6,732 bases of DNA from DASZMJ01 sp035551935 (GTDB taxonomy: Bacteria > Planctomycetota > Planctomycetia > Isosphaerales > Isosphaeraceae), in the NCBI GenBank assembly GCA_035551935.1, contig DASZMJ010000021.1:1-6732 (forward strand), given 5' to 3'. Below, one piece after another: positions 1 through 5,209 of this stretch; position 1 is the first letter of the stretch; each line of letters starts with the position of its first letter. The position numbers and the translations under genes were made by a program. The notes under the pieces were generated by a model. The model saw only the letters and a list, made by a program, of their open reading frames with translations, searched no databases and was not told the DNA's origin.

Positions 1-390
1 GAGCGCCTCGGTCAGGCCCCGGAGGCTCGCGGCGCGCCGCTCGTCCCACACGTCGCCCGCGGCCCGGACGCGGGCGCCGACGGCGGCGTTGTCGGCCTTG
101 CGCACCCGCGCGATGGCGATCGAGGCGCAGACCATGTTGTACACGAGTTCGCGCTCGTACGAATCGGCGGGCTTGAGCTCGTGGACCCAGCCCTCGAGCG
201 TGGCCTGGAACTCCTCGACGCTCTCGCCCGGCAGGACCGCCACGTTGGAGCAGAGGCCATGCGACACGGCGTTCATGGACGCGATGGCCTTGCCCTCGGG
301 GGTGCGCGGGCCGGTGGACAGCAGCGCGTTGGCGCGGCGGGCGGCGAGCTGGGCGGCGGAGAGTTGCGACTTGGCCTTGGAGCTGGACAT
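1..390 (-). CDS. Hypothetical protein with STGPRTPEGK-type N-terminus (3' end outside window)
   Basis: This is an open frame of 130 codons from ATG at 388-390 to the left edge with no stop, so the C-terminus is missing. The protein starts MSSSKAKSQLSAAQLAARRA, continues NALLSTGPRTPEGKA (about residues 21-35), has SHGL at about 43-46, and then LPGESVEEFQATLEGW. A helical segment rich in Glu, Arg and Ala follows (YERELVYNMVCASIAIARVRKAD). I recognise this layout from a large family of uncharacterised planctomycete and acidobacterial proteins (RRANARRSTGPRTPEGKARSSxNAxxHGL, then LPGE.xxEFxxL). No enzymatic motif is visible. The basic N-terminal block might bind nucleic acid, but that is speculation. 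A GGAG at about 400-403 lies 9 bases from the ATG and supports this start. The gene is divergent from the methyltransferase and separated from it by a repeat-bearing gap. Confidence 0.8.
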   Translation of the reverse strand, partial: MSSSKAKSQLSAAQLAARRANALLSTGPRTPEGKAIASMNAVSHGLCSNVAVLPGESVEEFQATLEGWVHELKPADSYERELVYNMVCASIAIARVRKADNAAVGARVRAAGDVWDERRAASLRGLTEAL

Positions 391-505
391 CGACGGGATC
401 TCCCGGATGCGGGATATCGGCGGACCATCGAACGGCCGCGGGCAACAACGGCGATGCCCGCGACCCGTGGCCTTCATCCTCTTAATCTCGAAAAGAAGGC
501 GCGAT

Positions 506-531
506 CCTATAACCGAAATCCGTGCGAAATC
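506..531 (-). promoter_or_regulatory. Possible promoter/operator zone for the left-edge gene
   Basis: In a strongly GC-rich neighbourhood, bases about 478-545 are an AT-richer island. On the minus strand it holds a -10-like TATAGG (506-511). Directly upstream are two identical 7-base words (GATTTCG on the minus strand, at 514-520 and 525-531) whose starts are 11 bases apart, about one helical turn. No convincing -35 box is seen, so transcription could depend on an activator bound at the direct repeat. A start here would give the left-edge gene a leader of roughly 110 bases. This rests on base composition and a short repeat only. Confidence 0.3.
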
Positions 532-570
532 GGGATAATCACGCCGGAATCCGGGGGACGAAGCGTCGGT

Positions 571-628
571 TGGCGGGTGGCAGGGGTTGGCCGTCGTCGG
601 CAACCGCGGCCAACCAGCCACCCAGCCA
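571..628. repeat. Imperfect inverted repeat (outer part of intergenic repeat cluster)
   Basis: Three paired blocks form a long interrupted hairpin: TGGC 571-574 with GCCA 625-628, GGGTGGC 575-581 with GCCACCC 617-623, and GGTTGGCC 585-592 with GGCCAACC 608-615. The loop is 15 bases. It lies more than 150 bases from the start codon on either side and follows no gene end, so it is not a terminator of a visible gene. It abuts two further hairpin repeats, and the whole of 571-699 looks like one composite dispersed element. Confidence 0.6.
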
Positions 629-629
629 G

Positions 630-699
630 GGACGGCACGCGGAGCGTGCCTGCTACGAAGAGGGCGGACGGCACGCGGGGCGTGCCCGCGACGTACGAA
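630..699. repeat. Two tandem copies of a GGCACGC-hairpin repeat
   Basis: Two copies of a roughly 30-base unit start 36 bases apart (630 and 666). Each begins GGACGGCACGCGG and ends in a CTACGAA- or GTACGAA-like tail. Each contains a perfect 7-base stem with a 3-base loop: GGCACGC 634-640 with GCGTGCC 644-650, and GGCACGC 670-676 with GCGTGCC 680-686. The stems are conserved between copies, and one of the few differences (A to G at 643/679) falls in the loop. On the minus strand the units read as VAGTLRVPS and VAGTPRVPS, a peptide string I recall from spurious planctomycete ORFs, so this is probably a dispersed genomic repeat. Its role is unknown. Confidence 0.65.
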
Positions 700-703
700 C
701 CGT

Positions 704-732
704 TTGCGCGGCGGGGCCGGGCGTTGTAGAGT
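704..732 (+). promoter_or_regulatory. Weak sigma-70-like promoter candidate for the methyltransferase
   Basis: TTGCGC (704-709) and TAGAGT (727-732) are separated by 17 bases and match the -35 and -10 consensus at 3 and 4 of 6 positions. The site is about 50 bases before the GTG start and directly follows the hairpin repeats. It is the only reasonable pair in the gap, but such matches arise by chance. Confidence 0.25.
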
Positions 733-782
733 AGAGGATCAGGGTCACGCCAAAGGGAATCTGGCGAAAGGGTCGACGACAC

Positions 783-1562
783 GTGGAAGACTCGACGGTC
801 CAAGTCCAGGGCCGGCAGTGGAGCCGGCACGCCAAGCGGTACGACGACCTGTTCCTCGACCCGTTCCGCGAGGGGGTCGAGAACCCGGTCCTGGATGCGC
901 TCCAGTCCGTGCCGGAGCCGGGGTCGAAGACGGTGGCGGACCTCGGCTGCGGCACGGGCCCGCTCCTGCCGTTCCTGGTCGAGCGGTTCGGCAGGGTCGT
1001 CGCGCTGGACTTCGCCCCGGGGATGATCGCTCGCGCGCGGGAGCGCCTTGGTGACCATGCCGACCGCGTCACCTTCGAGCGTCGCGCGATGCACGAGCTG
1101 GCTGCGTACGAAGGGGCGCTGGATGTGGCCGTCGCGGTCAACTCGCTGGTCATGCCCGACGTCCGCCTCATCGACCGCACGTTGAAGGCCATCCGCGCGG
1201 CGTTGAGGCCCCGGGGCGTGTTCCTGGGCGCCGTGCCGGCGATGGACGCCTTGCACTACCAGACGATGCTCCTGTACGACCAGGCGCTCGACCGCGGCGA
1301 CGACCCCGAGGCCGCCGAGCGGCATGCGGCGTTCCATTGCGAGCACCATTATTATGACTTCGCCTTCGGCCGGTTCACCTTCCAGGGGCTCCGGCAGAAG
1401 TTCTGGCAGCCGTTCGAGATCGAGCACCGGATGCGCAAGGCCGGCTTCCGCTCGGTGAAGCTCGGCAAGGTCCTCTATCCCTGGGACGAGAGCCTCCCCG
1501 GCGGCGCCGAGTTCGCCGGGCACCCCCGGAGCTGGGACTGGTTCTTCGTCGCGCGTCCTTGA
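783..1562 (+). CDS. Class I SAM-dependent methyltransferase
   Basis: The 259-residue protein has a Rossmann-type methyltransferase core. Motif I is VADLGCGTGPLL (51-62), which binds S-adenosylmethionine. The acidic residue after strand 2 is D76 in VVALDFAPGMI. Strand 4 is LDVAVAVNSLVM (113-124), and the strand 5 region is LRPRGVFLGAVP (141-152). The N-terminus (QWSRHAKRYDDLFLDPF) and the aromatic C-terminal half (HCEHHYYDF, FWQPFEIEHRM, SWDWFF) probably form the substrate pocket. The substrate cannot be told; the core resembles small-molecule methyltransferases of the Methyltransf_11/25 type. GTG at 783 is the first possible start after an in-frame TAG at 732-734, and GAAAGGG at 766-772 is a reasonable ribosome site. 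It is probably cotranscribed with the small membrane protein 23 bases downstream. Confidence 0.9.
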   Translation: MEDSTVQVQGRQWSRHAKRYDDLFLDPFREGVENPVLDALQSVPEPGSKTVADLGCGTGPLLPFLVERFGRVVALDFAPGMIARARERLGDHADRVTFERRAMHELAAYEGALDVAVAVNSLVMPDVRLIDRTLKAIRAALRPRGVFLGAVPAMDALHYQTMLLYDQALDRGDDPEAAERHAAFHCEHHYYDFAFGRFTFQGLRQKFWQPFEIEHRMRKAGFRSVKLGKVLYPWDESLPGGAEFAGHPRSWDWFFVARP

Positions 1563-1585
1563 ATCCAACGCCGAGGCGACCTCCC

Positions 1586-1900
1586 ATGCCAACGCCCATG
1601 ACCGGTCCCGACCCGCACGAGTCGGAGGCGTCGATCAAGGCGCGGAAGCAGCTCCTCTTCGGCCGCGACCCGAGCCCCGCCGCCGCGTCCGCCGGCCCGC
1701 GCAAGCCCTTCGCCGAACTCCTCCTCGAGACCCCCGCCGCCCCGCTCTCGACGCCGACGAAGGCCCTCCTCGTCGGCCTCGGCCTGCTCGTCGCCGGCCT
1801 GTTCATCGCCACGCTCGTCGTCTGCCTGGCCGTGCCGAAGAAGAAGGCGCCGAGGACATCGACGTCGCCCCCGGCCGTCCCTTCGGCATCGATCTCATAG
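1586..1900 (+). CDS. Small single-pass membrane protein, unknown function
   Basis: I do not recognise this 104-residue protein. It has a polar, Pro/Ala-rich N-terminal region of about 58 residues containing KARKQLLFGRD (18-28) and KPFAELLLETP (40-50). One clear transmembrane helix follows at about 60-83 (ALLVGLGLLVAGLFIATLVV), then KKK, then a short Ser/Pro tail. There is no signal-peptide cleavage site, so it is probably an anchored inner-membrane protein. The positive cluster after the helix suggests a cytoplasmic C-terminus, but the N-terminal part is also basic, so topology is open. ATG 1586 is chosen because GAGGCG at 1573-1578 is well spaced; a TTG at 1559 and an ATG at 1598 are alternatives. 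The gene ends 6 bases inside the convergent enolase-like gene, leaving no room for a terminator. Confidence 0.7.
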   Translation: MPTPMTGPDPHESEASIKARKQLLFGRDPSPAAASAGPRKPFAELLLETPAAPLSTPTKALLVGLGLLVAGLFIATLVVCLAVPKKKAPRTSTSPPAVPSASIS

Positions 1901-3211
1901 CTCGATCGCCGACCGGCCGGCGAACGGGGGGTTCGGGCCGAGGTGCTCGGTGATGCGGAGGAGGCGATTGTACTTGGCGAGCCGCTCGGAGCGCGCGAGC
2001 GAGCCGATCTTGATCTGGCCGGCGCCGACGGCGACGGCGAGGTCGGCGATCGTGGCGTCCTCGGTCTCGCCCGAGCGGGCCGAGACGATCGCGCGGTAGC
2101 CGCTCCGGCGGGCCAGGGCCAACGTCGCGAACGTCTCGGTCAGGGTGCCGACCTGGTTGACCTTCACGAGCACCGCGTTGGCGACCTTCCGCTCGACGCC
2201 GAGCAGCAGACGGTCGGTCCGGGTGACGAACAGGTCATCGCCGATGAGCTGGACGCGGCCGCCGAGGCGGGCCGTCAACGCCGCCCAGCCGTCCCAGTCG
2301 TCCTCGGCCAGGCCGTCCTCGATCGAGGCGATCGGGAACTGTCGGGTCCAGTGCTCGAGCAGGTCGATCATGCCGGCGGAGTCGAAGACGTCGTTGGCGG
2401 TGGCCGACAGGCGATACAGGCCGGCGGCCGGGTCGAACAGGCGGCTGGAGGCGATATCCAGCGCGATGGCCACGTCGCGGCCCGGCTCGAGGCCGCAGGC
2501 GACGACGGCCTCGAGGATGCGCTCGACGGCGTGGCAATCGGCCCGCAACTTCGGGCCGTACCCCCCCTCGTCCGCGACCAGCGCCGCCTCGGCCCCCGAC
2601 TCGCGCAAGATCGCGCCGAGGGCGCGGTAGACGGCCGAGGCCATCTCCAACGCCCCGCCGAAGTCGGCGGCGCCGACGGGGACCATCAAGAAGTCCTGGA
2701 AATCCAGGTTCGCCCCCGCGTGCAGGCCGCCGGAGATCATGTTGATCATCGGCAGGGGCACCGTCGGCCCGGCCGCGTCGGCGCCGACGTGGTCGCGCCA
2801 CAGACAATGCAAGTGTTGATACAATTCCTCGCCCTTGCTCGCCGCCGCGGCGTGGGCGACGGCCAGCGAGACGCCGAGGATCGCGTTGGCGCCGAGGCGC
2901 CCCTTGTCGGGCGTGCCGTCGAGGTCGACGAGGCGGGCGTCGAGGCCGGCTTGATCGTCGAGGTCGATGCCGAGGACCGCCGGGGCGATCTCGGCCCCGA
3001 CCCCCGCGACGGCGCGCCGGACCCCGCGGCCGCCGAAGCGGCGGGCGTCGGCGTCGCGCAGCTCCTTCGCCTCGTGCCGGCCGGTGCTCGCCCCCGCCGG
3101 CACGATCGCCCGGCCGAAGGCGCCGTCGTCGCCCGACGCCTCGACCTCGACCGTCGGCTGACCGCGCGAGTCCAGCACCTCGCGCGCCACCAGCTTCGCC
3201 AACCGGGACAT
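1895..3211 (-). CDS. Enolase-family protein (phosphopyruvate hydratase homologue) with altered active site
   Basis: The 438-residue protein has the normal length and both domains of enolase, which dehydrates 2-phosphoglycerate to phosphoenolpyruvate in the cytosol. Seen and matched to yeast enolase: the GASTG loop with S42 (S39), H164 (H159), E215 in DEGG (E211), metal ligands D252, E298 and D325 (D246, E295, D320), base K350 in VKVNQVGTLTET (K345), R379/S380 (R374/S375) and K401 (K396). Two normally invariant residues differ: E168 is D173 (FQDF), and H373 is A378 (SARSGETED instead of SHRSGETED). Nearby departures are NMISGG for N-x-x-NGG and EDG for EDP. It may be a paralogue with a different substrate, so I do not assign eno. 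ATG 3211 has a strong AGGAAGGGGG site and fits the family N-terminus (VAREVLDSRGQPTVEV). It is the second gene of a tight pair with the kinase. Confidence 0.9.
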   Translation of the reverse strand: MSRLAKLVAREVLDSRGQPTVEVEASGDDGAFGRAIVPAGASTGRHEAKELRDADARRFGGRGVRRAVAGVGAEIAPAVLGIDLDDQAGLDARLVDLDGTPDKGRLGANAILGVSLAVAHAAAASKGEELYQHLHCLWRDHVGADAAGPTVPLPMINMISGGLHAGANLDFQDFLMVPVGAADFGGALEMASAVYRALGAILRESGAEAALVADEGGYGPKLRADCHAVERILEAVVACGLEPGRDVAIALDIASSRLFDPAAGLYRLSATANDVFDSAGMIDLLEHWTRQFPIASIEDGLAEDDWDGWAALTARLGGRVQLIGDDLFVTRTDRLLLGVERKVANAVLVKVNQVGTLTETFATLALARRSGYRAIVSARSGETEDATIADLAVAVGAGQIKIGSLARSERLAKYNRLLRITEHLGPNPPFAGRSAIEL

Positions 3212-3216
3212 GGCGA

Positions 3217-3226
3217 CCCCCTTCCT
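3217..3226 (-). promoter_or_regulatory. Strong ribosome binding site overlapping the kinase stop codon
   Basis: AGGAAGGGGG lies 5 bases before the enolase-like ATG at 3211. Its first two bases are the AG of the kinase TAG stop (3225-3227). A ribosome ending the kinase frame would sit on this site, which suggests translational coupling of the two proteins. It also fixes the enolase-like start at 3211 against a longer open frame. Confidence 0.7.
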
Positions 3227-4274
3227 ATCGAGGCTTGCCTCCATCTCCCGGTCCCGATAGGAGACGGGTCTGCATCCCCCGTGCCGCCCGGTCGAGCAGC
3301 TCGCGCCAGGTGTCGATCCCGTCACGAAGGGCGTCACGCGCGAGGGCCCGGGCGCGGCCGCGGGCGGGCACGTCGAGGTACTCGACGGGGCTCTTGCCAT
3401 CCACCCGGGCCAGCACGCAGGCCGCCGCATGCCTGACCGAGCGACGTTCGAGGTCGTCGCCGATCCCCGCGCATGAGCGGTCGCGGTACGAATCGAGGAA
3501 CGCCCGAGCCAAATCCAGGTACGACCCAACCCCCGGCCCGGCCCGCAGGGCCTTGAGGATCAGGTGGCTCGTGAAGAACCCCAGGTCGAAGGCGGGGTCG
3601 CCGGCGTGCGCGGTCTCGAAGTCGACGACCATGAGGCCGTCGTCGTGGACGAGGATGTTCTTCGGGCTGAAGTCGGCGTGGACGAACGTCGGGCCGGGCA
3701 CGGCCATGCTCGCGATCAAGGCGTCGAGCGTCGTCGCCAGGTCGGGGTGGGCGCGGGCGGCGGTGCGGTAATAGGGGTCGATGCGCAACTGGTCGAAGAG
3801 GTCCGTCTCGGACAGCGGGGCAGCGGCCAGGGCCGGCTGGCCGGCGGTCGCGGCGTGCATCGCGCCGAGGATCGCGCCGGCGCGGCGGGCGACCTCGGGG
3901 TCGGCGCGGCCGTCGAGGAGTTCCTGCTTCCAGGGCACGGCCCCGGCCGGGGCGTGCTCCATGGCGAAGAGGAAATCGTCGCGCTCCTCGAAGAGCACCC
4001 GCGGGACGGCCCCCGTCGGCAGCAGCCCCGCGAGCAATTCGAGGGCCGCCGTCTCATGCCAGATGCGGTCGAGCCGGCTGACCCAGAGCATCTCGGTCCG
4101 CAGGCGTTCGCGTGCCTGCTTGACGACGAACGGCGGCTCCCCCTCGACCTCGACGCGGAGCACGACGTTCGACACCCCACCTCCCATCGCCTCCGCCCGG
4201 GCCGCCTTCGCCCGCGGAATCCGGCCCTTTTCCCGGAGGTATTCGACCACATCCCCGGCCTCGATCGCCCGCAT
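3225..4274 (-). CDS. APH/methylthioribose-kinase-like phosphotransferase
   Basis: The 349-residue protein has the small-molecule kinase fold of aminoglycoside phosphotransferases, homoserine kinase II and methylthioribose kinase. Visible elements are: a glycine loop-like GGGVSNVVLRV (31-41), ATP-binding K52 in FVVKQA, helix-C-type E74 in WHETAALELL, hinge-like FLFAMEHAP (101-109), the catalytic HADFSPKN (199-206; D201 and N206), and the metal-binding DFE (218-220) followed by GDPAFDLGFFTSHLILKAL. The pattern around WKQELLDGR and the late ARVDGKSPVEYLD is closest, as I read it, to methylthioribose-kinase relatives rather than to antibiotic-modifying enzymes. The substrate is unknown, probably a hydroxylated metabolite. 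ATG 4274 is chosen for its GAGGGAGGGGGG site; a GTG at 4319 would add 15 residues. The stop codon is 13 bases from the enolase-like start, so the two almost certainly form one operon. Confidence 0.85.
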   Translation of the reverse strand: MRAIEAGDVVEYLREKGRIPRAKAARAEAMGGGVSNVVLRVEVEGEPPFVVKQARERLRTEMLWVSRLDRIWHETAALELLAGLLPTGAVPRVLFEERDDFLFAMEHAPAGAVPWKQELLDGRADPEVARRAGAILGAMHAATAGQPALAAAPLSETDLFDQLRIDPYYRTAARAHPDLATTLDALIASMAVPGPTFVHADFSPKNILVHDDGLMVVDFETAHAGDPAFDLGFFTSHLILKALRAGPGVGSYLDLARAFLDSYRDRSCAGIGDDLERRSVRHAAACVLARVDGKSPVEYLDVPARGRARALARDALRDGIDTWRELLDRAARGMQTRLLSGPGDGGKPR

Positions 4275-4325
4275 CGGCCCCCCTCCCTCGTCGCCGGCCG
4301 ACCCGCCGCAAGTCGTCACTCGCTC

Positions 4326-4348
4326 GCCGTTTCCGCAGTCGAAACGGC
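4326..4348. repeat. Short perfect inverted repeat upstream of the kinase
   Basis: GCCGTTTC (4326-4333) and GAAACGGC (4341-4348) are perfect 8-base arms around a 7-base loop, 52 bases upstream of the kinase ATG. It has no T-run, so it is not an intrinsic terminator. It could be an operator for a dimeric regulator or a leader hairpin of the kinase/enolase-like operon. The rest of 4275-4564, the divergent intergenic region, holds only a weak promoter candidate. Confidence 0.4.
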
Positions 4349-4436
4349 CTCGACCCGGATCATAACCGCGCCGGCCACGGGGGGCGACGGCGTGGCGGAC
4401 CCTGCCGACGCCGGGGACCGCACCGGTCGGCGAGAC

Positions 4437-4465
4437 TTGCTTGTTCCCGGCTGCATGTCACACTT
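4437..4465 (+). promoter_or_regulatory. Very weak promoter candidate for the small exported protein
   Basis: TTGCTT (4437-4442) is followed 17 bases later by ACACTT (4460-4465), about 100 bases before the start codon. The -10 match is poor. It is listed because this stretch is the most AT-rich part of the divergent gap and some promoter must lie there. Confidence 0.18.
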
Positions 4466-4564
4466 GGGGGGGTCGGACGACCTGGAACGAAGAAGGACCC
4501 CCTCCCTCGACGGGGACGGCGGCGACCGTCGACCGTCCCGAACCCTCTCCGGAGAATGACGACC

Positions 4565-5086
4565 ATGACGCCGAAGCATCGGTTCCGTCCGTCCGTCGAC
4601 GACGCGCTCGAATCCCGGATCGCCCTGAGCCACGCCGGCGGCGTCGCCGAGGTCGCGGCGCAGGCCACCGCCCTGAGCATCACCGTCCACGGCACGTCCA
4701 GGACCACCCTCCCCAACGCCCCCGGCTCGCCCGAGTTCGTCGTGCTGAACGGCTCGACCCGGATCCGCGGCCTCGGCAACGTCAAGTTCCAGGGGGTCTT
4801 CGGCACCAACGCCTCCCTCCCCGGCGCCACGACCACCGGGTCGGCCCAGGCCACCCTCCGCGGCAGGGTCGGGGGCACCCTCGCCGCCGACTTCGCCGGA
4901 CCGACGACCGACCTCGCCCCGCGCACCGCGACGACCACCCCCTTCAACTTCCACGTCGTCACCGCCAGCGGAGCGTTCTCCTCGCTGGCCGGCACCGACG
5001 GCACCGCCGCCCTCACCCTCAGGTCCGGCCCGGCCCATCGCGGCGTGGCCCGCGGCCAGTTCACGCTGACCCTCAGCGAGGGCTGA
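4565..5086 (+). CDS. Putative exported beta-rich protein with planctomycete LESR-type N-terminus
   Basis: The 173-residue protein is not recognised as a characterised family. Its start, MTPKHRFRPSVDDALESRIA, matches a pattern common in planctomycete extracellular proteins: a basic stretch, then LE(P/S/D)R, then a short hydrophobic LL/ALS. That region probably serves for export, although it is not a classical signal peptide. The remainder is rich in Gly, Thr, Ala and Ser with alternating hydrophobics (ALSITVHG, VKFQGVFG, AQATLRGRVGGTLAADF, FNFHVVTASGAFSSLAGTDG, GQFTLTL), which suggests a small beta-barrel or beta-sandwich. There are no cysteines or catalytic motifs. ATG 4565 is preferred over ATG 4556 because GGAG at 4551-4554 is 10 bases from the former and only 1 base from the latter. 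It is a single-gene unit, convergent with the aldehyde dehydrogenase. Confidence 0.7.
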   Translation: MTPKHRFRPSVDDALESRIALSHAGGVAEVAAQATALSITVHGTSRTTLPNAPGSPEFVVLNGSTRIRGLGNVKFQGVFGTNASLPGATTTGSAQATLRGRVGGTLAADFAGPTTDLAPRTATTTPFNFHVVTASGAFSSLAGTDGTAALTLRSGPAHRGVARGQFTLTLSEG

Positions 5087-5097
5087 TCGGCGCGGGA

Positions 5098-5208
5098 GGG
5101 ATGGGAAATCACCCGCAGATGACGCAGATGGCACAGATGAAAATCCGGGATATTTCATTTCTTTTTCATTTTTGCCATCTGCGTCATCTGCGGGTGATTT
5201 CCCATCCC
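5098..5208. repeat. Large inverted repeat with 9-base CGCAGATGA units between convergent genes
   Basis: The arms at 5098-5132 and 5174-5208 are perfect 35-base reverse complements. Pairing continues with 2 mismatches in 11 to 5143 and 5163, leaving a 19-base AT-rich loop. Each arm contains tandem 9-base units; on the left these are CGCAGATGA 5114-5122, CGCAGATGG 5123-5131 and CACAGATGA 5132-5140. The element begins 11 bases after one stop codon and ends 1 base before the other, so it could act as a two-way transcription barrier or protect the 3' ends. There is no T-tract after either arm, so it is not a standard intrinsic terminator. I recall very similar CGCAGATGACGCAGATGG strings scattered through planctomycete genomes, so a dispersed MITE- or REP-like element is likely. 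Confidence 0.85.
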
Positions 5209-5209
5209 C

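Noticed and set aside
630..699. CRISPR array
   Set aside because: There are only two units, spaced 36 bases apart with about 6 bases between them, so there is no room for spacers.
507..1592. Long minus-strand open frame opposite the methyltransferase
   Set aside because: It is an antisense shadow. Its product is low-complexity Arg/Glu/Pro-rich sequence with no motif, and it crosses the intergenic repeats, while the plus strand encodes a clear SAM-binding fold.
1943..3436. Plus-strand open frame of nearly 500 codons opposite the enolase-like gene
   Set aside because: It is an artefact of high GC. The enolase family match on the minus strand is unambiguous, and the plus frame gives repetitive Arg/Asp/Gly text.
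3212..3529. N-terminal extension of the enolase-like protein
   Set aside because: The frame is open, but it runs through the kinase gene, is unlike any enolase N-terminus, and a strong ribosome site precedes ATG 3211.
3225..4274. Aminoglycoside resistance gene
   Set aside because: The fold is shared with many metabolic kinases, and the context with an enolase-like gene and the methylthioribose-kinase-like pattern favour a metabolic role.
1895..4274. Methionine salvage pathway (MtnK plus the pathway's 'enolase')
   Set aside because: The methionine salvage enolase MtnW is a RuBisCO-like protein, not a member of the enolase fold. The match is only in the name, and no other mtn gene is present.
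3564..4559. Plus-strand frame opposite the kinase gene
   Set aside because: It lacks recognisable motifs, whereas the minus strand has the HxDxxxxN and DFE kinase motifs.
4316..5158. Minus-strand frames opposite the small exported protein
   Set aside because: They are compositionally biased shadows. The plus-strand protein has a plausible ribosome site and a lineage-typical N-terminus.
5101..5160. Peptide-like reading MGNHPQMTQMAQM as a small gene
   Set aside because: It is a by-product of the 9-base units in the inverted repeat, with the same string readable from both strands.
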